Positions 1 to 12,078 of a stretch of 64,000 nt of DNA are shown piece by piece. Each line of letters starts with the position of its first letter. Within the stretch, counting starts at the first letter, position 1. Source of the DNA: Acephala macrosclerotiorum (taxonomy: Eukaryota; Ascomycota; Leotiomycetes; Helotiales; Mollisiaceae). A program made the position numbers and the translations under genes. Location: positions 1-64,000 of the forward strand of contig MU119204.1 in assembly GCA_014904845.1 (NCBI GenBank), written 5' to 3'. The notes beneath the pieces were generated by a model. The model did not search any database, was not told where the DNA came from, and was given only the letters and a program-made list of their open reading frames with translations.

Positions 1-1
1 T

Positions 2-277
2 GGTAGAAAAAACAAAAGGAAAAGGTCTAGTCATACTCTGGAAACACCCTCAAATGATGTGCCACTTGAACATCATAAGCTTATTCACAGAGGAAAAGCA
101 TCAGATTGTGTAGTGTGTAAAAAAGAAGTAAAAAGAGTGCCTTTAGGGGCATTGGACGGGAATAAGAGGGGCTATGAAAAGAGGAAAAGGTCTGTATATG
201 GCTGCAGGCAATGTAATGTCCCTCTTTGTAAAGAGAGCACATGTTTTAATAGGTTTCATAGCTTGGGAACTGAGTAG
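2..277 (+). pseudogene. piggyBac-like transposase, C-terminal cysteine-rich end (partial at window edge)
   Basis: The frame is open from base 2 to a TAG at 275-277, so only the C-terminal part of a gene that begins outside the window is seen. The last ~45 residues carry paired cysteines (CVVC, then CRQC), LC and a final CF..FH. This spacing matches the cysteine-rich zinc-binding domain that ends piggyBac transposases and their domesticated PGBD relatives; in that family it binds the terminal repeats. A lysine- and arginine-rich segment precedes it, as is usual. No TTAA-flanked terminal repeat was found just downstream, so I cannot mark the element's end. Whether the full gene is intact cannot be judged here. 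It could also be a domesticated PGBD protein. Confidence 0.7.
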
Positions 278-565
278 TAATAATATATCCTCTTTTTTTG
301 GGTGGAATGGGGGTGCCAAGACATGCCAAGACGCTAAAATTGCCTGCCGAGTCCGTCGTTGAGGGGATAGTGATACGCGTCCGGCGACAAAGTGCTCACG
401 GAAGTCTCACGATAAGCAACGACAATTGTGTCCTCATTCACTTAATTCTAGTAAAAGTTCAGATGTCTGAAGATGCTGCTGCCACCCGGTAAGTCGGTTT
501 AAGCCCAAAACCTCCCCGTAAAACCCGCCAATAGCAAACCCTCAGCCACTCAGTAACTAAACGTA

Positions 566-2339
566 ATGGTGTTTAGTACCTTGAAAGCGCCCGTTTCAGC
601 GATTACTACCACCATAAGAATCGATGGCGACGAATCTCACGACCGACTACTACGACATTCTCCTTCTACACATTCGAGGAAGTCCCTAGACTCGGACAAT
701 GAGTCGGACTTGGATTTGTTGGAAGGGGCTATTGAGGAAGTGAAAGATCCAAGGAAGGGAAGCCTCACATACTTGAATTGCGTAGCAATCGTGGTCTCGT
801 TACAAATTGGAAGTGGAATATTCAGTACTCCCTCAGAAATCAGCAAACATGTCTCTTCTCCCCTCCTTGGAATATCCGTCTGGATCATAGCCGGGATACT
901 GGTCTGGACTGGAGCAGCCTCATTCATTGAGCTGGGAAGACGAATACCACAGAATGGAGGGGTACAGGAATACCTTCGAACATGCTATGGAGATGCCTGG
1001 GGATTCTTGTTCAGTTTTGGCTATATCGTGATTGGGAAGCCTTGTTCAGTGGCTATCATCTCTGGAATATTTGCAGAACATTTAAAGAGCATCATCTTGC
1101 CAGAAGCTTGGAGAAATGAGTGGTTGAATAAGTTCGTTGCTCTTTTGGGAGCTGGGTTGATTACGGCTGTCAATTGCTGGGGGACAAATACTGGCGCTAG
1201 TGCTGCGAACGGATTCTTCTTGTTGAAAGTCCTTGGACTATTCTCGATTGTTGTGGTTGGGTTGGTGGTTGGAGTGTCTGGGAAAGGGAATGACCTTACG
1301 GTTTGGATTCCGGATAAGGTAGCTGAGGATGCGGGGAGTGGCCAGCCCTCACTCTGGGTCTTGGTGGGAGAATACACGACGGCTATGTTTGGAGCTTTGT
1401 TCACGTATGGTGGATGGGAGACTGCAAATTATGTTGCTGGGGATATGAAGAATCCTATACGAGACCTGCCGAGAGTGATCAACTCGGCTATGGTTATTGT
1501 GATGGTTGGTTTCGTTCTTGCCAACGTTGCTCTGTACATTGTTGTACCTATAGATGCACTTCGAGAGCGGAAAACCGTCGCTGTGGTAAGAAAGTCCCTT
1601 CTTCTCCTTGATGTCCAACAAGCTAAAGATTTCCAGACTTTCGGTATCCAAGTATTTGGAACTATTGGTGGAATTGCGTACTCCTTGCTAGTTGCCATCT
1701 CCTGTCTAGGAGCTCTCAACTCGAGCATCTTCGCCATGGGACGACTCATCGTCGTTGCTAGCGAGAGGAAATACGTCCCAAGCTTCTTCGGAGACCCAGA
1801 ACATGAAAGCAAGGAAGAAGAGTCTTTCCATTACCGGAACTATCTTCGAGGATGGCCTAAGCCACTCGTGTCGGCCGTCATGAAGTTGATCCAGAAGACC
1901 GAGACTTTAAGATGGGATCATAAGGTGCCCGTGTAAGTCCCTTGTCAGACTATCAGACATAGAGTGATAGGCTAATGACAATAGATATGCCTTGCTATTC
2001 AACGCCCTCCTCTCCTCTATCTACATCATATTTGGTACCTTTAGCTTCCTACTGACATTCATTGGCATTGCCGAATACATCTTCCTCTTCCTAGCAATCC
2101 TCGGACTTTTCATCCTTCGTCGACGACCAGAGATAGGAGAGCCTATACCTAGGACATGGAACATCAATCCCATAGTCTTTTGTGTCTGCAGTGCTTTCAT
2201 AGTCTTGAGGGGCGTGATCACGGATCCTCTGCAGGGACTGGCGTTGTTGGTTTTCAATTTGGCTGGGCTGGGACTTAGGAGGTACCTTGTTGGTGCTGGG
2301 GAGAAGGATATGGAGTTGAGTGATAGGGTAGAAAGATGA
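566..2339 (+). CDS. APC-superfamily amino-acid permease (LAT / methionine-permease type)
   Basis: Exons 566-1585, 1637-1932 and 1985-2339 give 556 residues. The protein is a plasma-membrane amino-acid transporter of the L-type (LAT) branch of the APC superfamily, the group that includes yeast Mup1. A hydrophilic N-terminus of ~65 residues is followed by the family's first helix with the GSGIF signature and about 12 hydrophobic segments. FTYGGWETANY and the GALNSSIFAMGR segment are also typical. Intron 1 (51 nt, gtaaga...ccag) is a multiple of three and has no stop, so the unspliced frame reads straight through; removing its 17 residues restores the family pattern between VVPIDALRERKTVAV and FGIQVFG. 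Intron 2 has gtaagt, a gctaatgac branch and tag. Substrate is not predictable beyond neutral or sulfur amino acids. Confidence 0.88.
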
Positions 2340-4275
2340 ATATCATTCTACTGTTCCTCTCCTCATTAAAGGAATGAGTCTTTTCCGCCAAGAGCACACG
2401 TCCAAATTTAGGAGCCCCACTTAATCGAAATCTTGAAGTATGTTGCTTTGGCAGGCACGACTAGGGTGACAGGCATTGAGCTACTGCCACAGGCAGAACA
2501 TATGAATGCAGGAAATCGAAAATGGGAAGGTGCAGCAAAAGATCCAAGACAACTTTGTCTCAATAAGAACCAAAAAGATAAGTTTGGAGTTAAGATACTA
2601 AATGTGAAATGTAATATGCCATGATCCATGCCCTTTGCACCACTAAAACACAGAACAAATTATGGTTCATATATGCAAGGTCATCTTCCCGAGCGTCGGA
2701 AATTTCAGAACGGTGAGGTTGAGGATCTTGTTTTCCCATGATAGAAGCATCTGAGACATCCAGATCCCGAAATCTCAGACAATGGTTGTGGCTTTTGTCG
2801 TCATGCCATCACAGTTCACGCCATTTATTTGCTTGTTCCTTCTCGTTGCTAACGCCACACTTGCTTTGCAGACTTTTCGGTTCAACGCATGATCAGAGTT
2901 ATTCTCAGGTAAGAGGCATCCAGCAATGCCCTAGAATGGAAATTATTTCTCTGATTACGAAATAATATGTTCATTTGAGGAAACTCGTGCGCCTCTAGCC
3001 CAGAGGAGGCTGATGACATCCAGACGCTTGTCCTCGGAGCTGAACATCTCGAGGTCTCTTGAACATCCTCATTGGTTCCGCTTGTGAAATTAGTTGGCAA
3101 CGTATACCCTAGATTTGCCATTCCAGTGAACAACTGCCAAATTGCGACAATCGTACATCAAGCTACCGTTCCTTTATGAGAGTGAGGAGGCTCAGGTGTT
3201 TGTTTATGATGTTGGATGATGTTCTGGATCTCAAATGTTACATTGGAAGTCTGGTAGCGGACCCATCGTCCAGAAAATAGGCTCGTATCCCGAACTAGCC
3301 CTTGAACCGAAGAAGGGTCAAAATAGTATAAAATGCTTATGCTAAAACCTGCAAGATGATGATCGTTTGCAGGAAACAACAACAAATGAAGAGATTTGAA
3401 GTCGAAACAACACCACCAGGATATCTTGAAGGCCCTGGAGTGTTGATACACAATTACCTCTCTCAGTATGACACGGTTGCACAGTGTACCATTCGCATGA
3501 GGTCTCTCATATCCCGTCCGTCAGTCCCTTGAAGATGCGGAGGAGTGACCGAGTAATCGAGGGTGGCTGCCGGCGTGCCCCCTAATGCAGACAGGGGCAT
3601 GTCCCCATATTTTCAGGAGTGGATCGAATCATCTCGCTCAAATGGCTGGACTTAGATTATTTTAAGATATCTTTGCTAAGAGTTTCACCTGGTTGGACCC
3701 TCGTGATGGTTAATCCGCCTTCTTGGCAGTTATTCCCCATTTCCGATCTTGTAAATAATTCTTCTTCTTACTTCTGCATCTGCAGCACTTCCCTTGCCGT
3801 TGACGTTGCTGTGCGGGTTAGAGAAACAGGCATTCCAAAACACAGCCGTGAAAGGGTCGATGAAACGAGAACCTCTTCTGTCTCCTCACTTCTGCCAACA
3901 TCCAAACTCACCAACCACCATTCACTCCTTTTGGGTTTATCGAAGACGTCGCATGCGACTCTACGGCCGTCGCCACTCGCCACTCCTTTCAACAAGTTTT
4001 CTACGAATAACTACCACGATCCTTTCAGCTCCTTCATCTGTACACAGCCGACCTTAGATTCGACCTCAAACGTCCGCGCATCAACCCATTCAATTCTTCT
4101 GCAGCCACAACGTCCAAGCATTGGACCCGCATTTTTTCCCTTTTACGAGTTTCTCCTCACTTCAGACTATAAACATACTGTTCAACGATCAGTAGGCTCA
4201 TTCACGGAGGGAATCGCACATCACTAAAAGTGGAAATAATCTGGAATATCGCCGTCGTGGACGGCCTTCGATACG
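2340..4275. other. Intergenic region with long 5' leader of the next gene
   Basis: About 1.9 kb without a gene I can support. The last ~600 nt are pyrimidine-rich and contain an open frame of 202 codons (3619-4227) with low-complexity Ser/Thr/Pro composition and no recognisable domain. I take this as the promoter and leader of the Sel1-repeat gene. Nothing structured was found in the rest. Confidence 0.5.
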
Positions 4276-6486
4276 ATGACGACTCGACCGGATTTCATTG
4301 ATCTACGATCGCAATCACATGCACCTTTTGGAACTGGTATGCCATCCCCGAGAGGTGGTCTGCCATCACCGCGGTTATGTGTTGCAGGAGAGGTACCACC
4401 TGAGCTATCGCCTCTGGATGCGTTTGCTGCCCAGAGCAGATTGCTTGCGAAGCAGTTAGAGGAGAGCAACAATGCGGGGAACAGAATGAGCAGACTGCCG
4501 CCGTTGACGATAGCCAGCTCTCTGAATCAAGGCAGACCTGGATTCTTTCGCTCGATATCTGCCGATGGACCATCTCCTCTGTCCCCAACTGCCTCACCAT
4601 CTGGGATTCCGACCGAAGTAGAAACACCAGGATTCCGACCGAAATCAGTATATCCTACAGTTAGTGGAATGGCCTCTCCTATGCCACCCGCTCCTCGATT
4701 GAGTTCGTTGGACGAGGAAGATTTCCGTGGCAGAAGACCACCAAGTCCTGTGGAGAACAAGGGAATTTTTGGCGCAAGGAGGGAACAGTCACCGCCATCT
4801 CTGGACAACCGGTCATTAAGAACAGGATACTCTCCTTCTCATGTCAGGCCCCGACCAAGCAATGATTCTATGCGACAACGTGGGCAAACCTCTCGGAGAG
4901 ACGATGGCTCTTTAGGAATAAGTGGTTACGACTCAAGAGCATTGGCACCCCCACGATCTCCATATAGCCAACGGACACCCAGCCCAAGGTCAATGTCTAT
5001 GGAAGGTTCGGACGACGATTTCAACTCTCTGAATCCACCACCCGCGTTTTCCCCGAATCGCAAGTTGTCCACGGGCAGCGGTTTCTCGAATTCCCCAACG
5101 TCGCCGACCATGTACTCCACAAGATCACCGTCCATAAGCTCGGAAATATCTGTAGGTGGTACGAGGCTGCCTCGACCAGCGTTCAACTTTTCGAGGCCAA
5201 TAAGTCGTGCAAGCATGAATGGGTTACCAGTAGAAGTTCCATCGCGGCAGGCATCCTCCGACAGTCAGCCTTCGTTCATTCTTGCAGATGACACAGCAAA
5301 CACACCGATCAGTATGCACGGCGAAGGGTTTCCAGATCCCAACAACGACAATGTACCAGCACCTTCATATGTTTACTCGAAATTCTCATTGCCGAGAGGG
5401 AAAATGCTACAACGGAACTCACTCATCTTCCAAGAGAATATGCCCCAAGCACAATTCTCGTGGGAACAACCAGTGTCCTACAGCAACGCCCAAGCTATCA
5501 ATGGCGCGGCACCACCATCACCACCGTTTAGACCGTCGACCTCTTCCGCTAGGAACGACTATACGCGACCTTCTTTAGACCCGGGACGACCGTCATTCGA
5601 TCTAAGCAAGCCCTCACTGGATCCGGGCGGGCCATCATATGACAGAGGCCCATCTTCAACAACATCACTGTCCACTTCGTCCCAGCGACCACTATCGGCT
5701 TCAGCAGCATCGTCGGCTACCCTCAAACCGAAATCTTTAGCTCCATCAATAGAATGGTCTGCTGAAGAACATGTCGAGAAAGCTATCGAGTTCCATGAAG
5801 CCGGTGCTCTCACTAAGTCTACGTACCACCTTCGTCTTGCTGCACGACAGAATCATCCCACAGGAATGCTACTTTACGCTCTTGCCTGCCGGCACGGATG
5901 GGGAATGCGACCAAATCAGAAGGAAGGTGTGGCATGGCTTCGAAAAGCTGCTGATTGTGCTAGCTTGGAAGTAGCTGGAGATGAGGATTTGATCAAGGAA
6001 GGAAAAGCCGTTGATTATCTAGAGCAGAAGACCCGCAAGGCACAATTCGCTCTTAGCATATACGAATTGGGCGTTAGTCATATGAACGGTTGGGGTATCG
6101 AGCAGGATAAAGTGCTCGCATTGAGATGCTTCGAGATAGCAGGGTCTTGGGGAGATGCCGATGCTTTGGCTGAAGCTGGTTTCTGCTATGCCCAGGGTAC
6201 TGGCTGCAAGAAGGATCTCAAGAAGAGTGCCAAATTCTATCGGCAAGCAGAGGCAAAGGGAATCAGCATGGTTGGCAACAGTTGGTACGTTTCTCGTCTT
6301 CCCCCTGTACATTCATATTCTAACATGCTGCTCAGGATCTACAAAACAAAATACAATGAGGACGCAGACGACTCTAAGAAGTCTTTTGAATCCCGCACCG
6401 GCCGCTCATCGACTGAAAAAGATAGAGGAAAGAGGAGGGATAAATCCCGCAACAGGACATTCTTCCACAGGAAGAACACCTCATAA
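4276..6486 (+). CDS. nif1: Sel1-repeat protein of the Nif1/DSF2 type
   Basis: Exons 4276-6284 and 6336-6486 give 719 residues. The first ~490 residues are disordered and rich in Ser and Pro, with many SP sites that would suit proline-directed kinases. From about residue 500 there are three to four Sel1-like (TPR-related) helical repeats, for example ...GMLLYALACRHGWGM... and ...CYAQGTGCKKD..., ending in GNSW|IYK. The architecture (long disordered N-terminus, C-terminal Sel1 repeats, basic tail) matches fungal proteins annotated as cell-cycle inhibitor Nif1, which in fission yeast binds the Nim1/Cdr1 kinase, and budding-yeast Dsf2. The 51-nt intron (gtacgt, ttctaac branch, cag) contains no stop and keeps frame, so a single-ORF model wrongly adds 17 residues. 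The start is the first ATG of the frame after a long leader. The orthologue name is by architecture only. Confidence 0.75.
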   Translation: MTTRPDFIDLRSQSHAPFGTGMPSPRGGLPSPRLCVAGEVPPELSPLDAFAAQSRLLAKQLEESNNAGNRMSRLPPLTIASSLNQGRPGFFRSISADGPSPLSPTASPSGIPTEVETPGFRPKSVYPTVSGMASPMPPAPRLSSLDEEDFRGRRPPSPVENKGIFGARREQSPPSLDNRSLRTGYSPSHVRPRPSNDSMRQRGQTSRRDDGSLGISGYDSRALAPPRSPYSQRTPSPRSMSMEGSDDDFNSLNPPPAFSPNRKLSTGSGFSNSPTSPTMYSTRSPSISSEISVGGTRLPRPAFNFSRPISRASMNGLPVEVPSRQASSDSQPSFILADDTANTPISMHGEGFPDPNNDNVPAPSYVYSKFSLPRGKMLQRNSLIFQENMPQAQFSWEQPVSYSNAQAINGAAPPSPPFRPSTSSARNDYTRPSLDPGRPSFDLSKPSLDPGGPSYDRGPSSTTSLSTSSQRPLSASAASSATLKPKSLAPSIEWSAEEHVEKAIEFHEAGALTKSTYHLRLAARQNHPTGMLLYALACRHGWGMRPNQKEGVAWLRKAADCASLEVAGDEDLIKEGKAVDYLEQKTRKAQFALSIYELGVSHMNGWGIEQDKVLALRCFEIAGSWGDADALAEAGFCYAQGTGCKKDLKKSAKFYRQAEAKGISMVGNSWYVSRLPPVHSYSNMLLRIYKTKYNEDADDSKKSFESRTGRSSTEKDRGKRRDKSRNRTFFHRKNTS

Positions 6487-7230
6487 TTCATATTTGGAGC
6501 AAGCAGAAATTTTAACGCACTCACGACTACTAATTATCTGTGCATTGGCGTTTCTCAAGGCGTTCATACTTCATGTAATGATCGAGACAAAATATCTGGT
6601 GGATATTTGCATTTGGGTGGGGTTGCATTGGGTCTTTATTGATGAGGCTGGTATATTTTGAGAATCACATTCAGTGATATTCTCCGAGCAGGTTTTTCTG
6701 GCTCGTTTGAGCAGAGCTCTTTGATTCGAATGTTGTGTATAGTGGGTGGCTGCTTGGTGAAGCAAGCTTTTATATTGTTGATACCACAAATCGAAATTTC
6801 TACAAGACATGTGATTATTCCAGTATCCCAAGTGCTACTGATATTGTATTTCCAAGAATCTAACAGAAATTATGGTCTAACCAATATTTTAAACACTACA
6901 AGTCATCTTCTAGCCTCAAAAGTCCTTCATCAACCGGAACTTCACAGCCGAGCCGAACTTTAGTCAACTGCGGAGGCTGAAAACAGACTAGCCTTTTCAT
7001 CTGAACCCCTGACGCCGCGTGTTGACCCCGAGAACTCGGTAGCGCGTCTTTGTTATATCGACGCGTCGCGCTCCTTGAGTGGAGTTTATTTCAGCCTCAT
7101 TCTGACGTGGGGTGATCGCAGTAAAGTAATTCAGCAGGTACATACTGACCCATTGCTGTTCTTTTGCTTTGCTTTGCTCTTCGCGATTGATTGATTGCCA
7201 TTTTTTTATTTTGGATAAAAGAACACGAAA
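6487..7230. other. Intergenic region
   Basis: About 740 bases between convergent-to-tandem neighbours. It should hold the 3' end of the Sel1-repeat transcript and the promoter of the GTPase gene. No gene, RNA or repeat was recognised. A run of seven T occurs just before the next start codon. Confidence 0.5.
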
Positions 7231-10200
7231 ATGGAAGGTACTAACCTCCGGGGTAATCCTTCCAAAGCGAACGAGTTGGTGGGAGAGGAGGAGATTAAGA
7301 AGTTACATGAGTGTGCGTTGAAGAGTAAGGAGAACTTGGAGCAGACGTTTGAGGAGGATACGCTGGCGGTTGCAATTCTGGACCATAGTACGACGATTAG
7401 GGATTGCACAGAGGATAATTTTCATTGGTTTAAGTTGAAGCCGGTAAGTGGTTAGATATCTTTGCTTGGGCTTGGGGACTGACCATGATCAGAAACATTA
7501 TGTTGGGAAGTTGAAGAATGCTTATTTGAGGAAGAACAACGTTTCGGTAAGTGTCCTGCGTCCTAGAGACATACTGCTCTCTTCCCTACTGTCAATTGCC
7601 CCTTCTATTCAAGTACATCCGCTGACTGTAATCTTTCCTGTCAGATCAACTTAAAGCAATCGAACATTACCCTTTCCGACGACATCCAGATGCGTCACCT
7701 CACACACCTAAGCCACAACATCATTGTGTTCACGTCCGAACCTACAGACATGGAGCAATCTGCCCCTCTGTCGAGTGCTTCTGCCTCTACGCCAGTGCGA
7801 AATCCTCTTCAACCGATTAATGCACAACTACCAGCGAACGCCAACAGCAATCCTCTCCACCCGGCTGATGCCAAACCACAAATCAAGACGGAAAATACAT
7901 ACTCGTCTCCATACGTCGGTAGCGGGAATGCACCCTTACATCCAGCCATCAAGAATCAGTACAGGGATGCGCCTGGTCTTGCTCCAAATGTGCCAGCTAC
8001 CAGCCCATCTCGAGCTGTTGCTCAGGCCAGCACAATTCCAGGTGCTTCCAATACACCAGTCAAGTCTGAGAATGCTGTCCAAGAGTCTACCGTCAACGAA
8101 GCGTCGTCTTCAGCAGTCCCGCCTCAAAAACAACTAACCCAGAATGAGCGGGTTCAAAAGCTTATTCACGAGGGTAGTCCAGAGGCCCTAGAGGCCGAGG
8201 TTCGACGAAGTCAACTCTTCCTCGAAGAGTTGAAGAAGCCGATGATGGATAATGTCTCTCAGCATAAGGATGCTCAGCACTGGGTCAAGCAGATTGGTAA
8301 GCCCTCAGACCCTCTCGTGCATCATCGACTAACATGAAGTAGAAAATTTGCAAAAGCATCAAGTTGATACTCCTACTATCATCGGTGTGGTGGGCAACAC
8401 TGGTGCAGGAAAATCCTCTGTCATCAACGCCATGCTCGAGGAAGAGAGGCTCGTTCCTACGAATTGCATGCGAGCTTGTAAGTGACAAATCCTCGGAGAC
8501 TCATTCCCTCTTTCGTATAGTCTTAGGAGTGCTTACTCCAGTGCTGCACTTCTAAGACATACGTATCTACTCTCGGGACATACAAAAAAGTATACTAATT
8601 CCAAGCTTTTAACGAACAGGCACTGCAGTTGTAACGGAGATATCTTGGAACTCGAGCGATGATGAGAATTCCAAGTACCGGGCAGACATCGAATTCATCA
8701 AGCCAGAAGACTGGCGGAAAGATCTCGAGCTATCGTTTTCTGAACTCATTGATTCAAACGGTGCTGTCTCGAGGGATTGCACCAATCCAGAAACCGAGGC
8801 TGGCGTTGCATATGCTAAGATCAAATCTGGTCAGTAGCGGAACAAATTTGAATGTCCCATGGACTAATAATATCTAAGTCTATCCAAACAAGACGAAAGA
8901 CGATCTTGCCAATTGCACTGTTGAACGATTAATGCAGGAACCTGGTGTGAAGAATGTTCTCGGCACTACTAGGAAGATTACAAGAGGCCATTCAGACTTA
9001 TTTTACAAGGCTTTGCAACGCTATGTAGACAGTAAGGAGAAAGTGAGACATTCCAATGTCCCTCAATTCATAGGACATTGACTCTCTCTAAGGAACCGCT
9101 GTGCATTCGATGCTAACCTTGAACTAGGCTGAAAATAAGAAAAAGAAAGACAAGGGGGACAGACCCGAACCGAAGACAATGGAGTTCTGGCCTCTGATCA
9201 AGGTCGTACGCATTTACACTAAAGCCGATTGCCTTTCAACGGGTGCGGTGATTGTTGACTTGCCGGGTGTTCACGATTCCAACGCCGCTAGAGCAGCTGT
9301 CGCTCAGGGATATATGAAGCAGTGCACAGGTGAGTTTCGTTACGTTGGGCCTCATTCCCAGAGCTAATTGACTAGGGTTGTTCATTGTGGCACCCATAAA
9401 CCGTGCTGTCGACGACAAAGCCGCAAAGTCACTGCTAGGAGAATCGTTCAAGCGCCAACTGAAATTCGATGGCACTTACTCCCGAATCACCTTCAGTACG
9501 TGAAATTCTGCCCCTTAATTGAGGAGATGTTTAGAGTCGAGCTCTTCGCGAGCTGCAAGCTCGGCCCCTCAGCTCTTCGACTCCTAGATTATACTTGAAA
9601 TGCCATACTAATCTATCTATAGTCTGCTCCAAGACCGATGATATTTCCGTTACGGAAGCAGCAGACAGTCTCGGATTGGAGGATGAAATGGCTGCTGATG
9701 TAAGTTATAATTGGGCCGCGATCTTTTCATCCCATTCCGTTTGCAAGTCATCCATGTACTCTGCTCTCGTGCATGGGTAGGCAATTGTCCCTCTGTGCAA
9801 CAGCACTTTTGAAACATTCTGGAACTTACAATAGCTGACTCCTCAAACTTCTAGTGGGACAAAATCGATGACTTAGAACGAAAGCGAAAGGCTGCAAGAA
9901 AGTCACTAGAGGAATTTAGGGAGTCTAAAGCAGTTTACCAAGAAGTCATGAACGATTCAGATGATAAGATCGAGGAATGGGAGAAACTGAAGGACAGCTT
10001 GGACGCTGGAGAGACTGTGTATGCTCCAGGCGAATCCTCAAAGAAGCGAAAGCGGTGTGCGGAACCGAAGAAGTCGCGGAAGAAGTCAAAGAAATCAAGC
10101 TCTGAGTAAGTGCATATACGTGCCCTTCCCGAGGCCTCAGTTTAGCCATTGATGTACCTTATGTTCGGGTACATTGACGCTGACCAATCTTAGGGATTAC

Positions 10201-12078
10201 GAAGCTGACTTCATTGACGACGAGGAAGAAGATGAGTCCGAAGGGGGGGAGGACGACGAGTCAGAGAATGAGAGTGACTCTGAATCGGTTTCCGGCAACG
10301 GCGAGCCTCTCGCGGCTGAAGCAATCGATGCTCAACTTGCAACATTCAAAGAAGACAAGAAAAAGGCTCGTCAAGAACGTGCGGAACTCGACAAACAGAT
10401 CAGGGAAAAGAACAAAGAGATCAAGGAGCTTGACGAGAGCATTGCAAAGATCGAGACGGCCATCAGCGCCGTGTGCATCGAGGGACGCAATAAGTACTCA
10501 AAAGGTGCTATCCAACGCGACTTCGCTGATGGTATCCGCGAACTCGACCAAGAGGCGGCGCAAGAAGAGGATCCCGACCAATTCGATCCTGACAAGGAAT
10601 TGAGAGACTATGACGAAGTCGCAAGTTCCCTCCCGGTGTTCTGTGTCAGCTCAAGAGCGTACCAGAAGGTTCAAGGCCGATTGCGACACGACAAGGATGT
10701 CCCAGGCTTTCGTTCTGCTGAAGAGACCGAGATTCCCCAACTGCAGGCCCACTGCAAGAAACTCACAGAGGCTGGCAGGGCTTCCAACTGTCGAGTTTTC
10801 CTTACCAACCTCTACAATGTCCTTAACTCCTTGAGCCTTTGGGCTACTAATGACGACACTGGGTTAAAGCTCACTGATACTCAACTGGCCGCAGAGACTC
10901 GATTCCTCAAAACCCGGTTGCAGACTCTTGAAAAGAGCCTCGAGAATGCCGTCAAGGAATGCCTCAAGTCCATGAATGATGCTCTCGCCGAGCATATTTT
11001 CGAAAACTATGAGCACTTGATTGACGTTGCTGTCCAGGAGGCAAACCAAAAGGCGGTCAGATGGCACAGCCCTATTAATAAGGAGAATCGCGCTCTAGGA
11101 GGCTATTTCTGGTCCACGTACAAGGCCATTGTCCGACGGGAGGGTGTATATTCAAATGCCCAGGGACGTCACGATTTCAATGCGGAACTGATCGAGCCAA
11201 TCATCAAACACCTTGCTGGCCACTGGGAGCGAGCTTTCACTCAGAAATTGCCTCAGGTTCTTACGACCTTCACAAGAGATTCGAAAAATCTTCTCACTGC
11301 GTTTCATCGTGAGATCGAGCAACGCAGCATGAAGACTGGGACTGGAGCAGTTGGCTTGATGCTCCTAGGACAGCAGCTCACGACCTACAACCAGATCTTC
11401 GCCAACTTGACAGAGGAAATGAAGGCGGTTATTACGGAGTTGCAGCGGGAGGCGAATCGCGAGTTCACTCCGGTCATTGCTCGCAGACTTGCTTCGGCGT
11501 ACAAATATTGTACTGATGAGAAGGGTATGTTGTAATAACCTAGCCCACTCAAGTTGTGTACTGACTTCTCTCCAGGACCTGGCCAATACAACAGAATGAA
11601 GGCCCACATGGCCAGTCATGTAAACACTGCTCGGACCAGCATGTTTACCGAGAGCTGCAACGAGGTGAAGGAGCGGCTTATTGACATGTGCCAAACTGTT
11701 GAGCACATTATGGCAGCTAGAGCAGATGAAGTATTCTTATGTATGCAGCGCGACTATATGGAGGTCATCTCTGGTACTGCCTTGCCACAAGGCCAGACAA
11801 TGCCAAAATGGGAACGCAAGATGAGAGCCGAAGTTGCCAAGGTCATTGAAGACCGGGAGAAAGAAGCCCTCTTGGAGACTGAGAGTGGCGCAAAGGCAGT
11901 CGATTATGCTCCCGATGCTGAAAAGCAACCTGAAAAAATGGACGAATCTAGTCTTTCTAAGGCTGACGCTTCGGGGGACGAGGAAGATGACGATGAAGAG
12001 TCAGCACCTGGAGATGAGAGTGAATCACCCTCCAGGGAAGGCTCGTCCGCTTCTGTTGATGACATGGACCTGTCTTGA
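7231..12078 (+). CDS. Large dynamin-like nuclear GTPase, SLIP-GC-like
   Basis: Twelve exons: 7231-7443, 7493-7546, 7645-8296, 8343-8477, 8620-8829, 8879-9042, 9128-9329, 9376-9495, 9623-9699, 9855-10105, 10194-11524, 11576-12078; 1303 residues, every junction in phase. The GTPase core has G1 GNTGAGKS (about residue 320), a G2-like CTAV, G3 DLPG and a G4-like CSKTDD. Helical segments follow. A basic cluster with KKRKR (nuclear-localisation-like) lies just before a very acidic stretch encoded at 10194-10310, and the C-terminus is again acidic. This layout resembles the vertebrate nuclear GTPase SLIP-GC and its many uncharacterised fungal relatives. Role in fungi is unknown to me. The first two exons are less certain; an in-frame ATG at 7750 is an alternative start that would remove about 124 residues. 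Confidence 0.82.
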
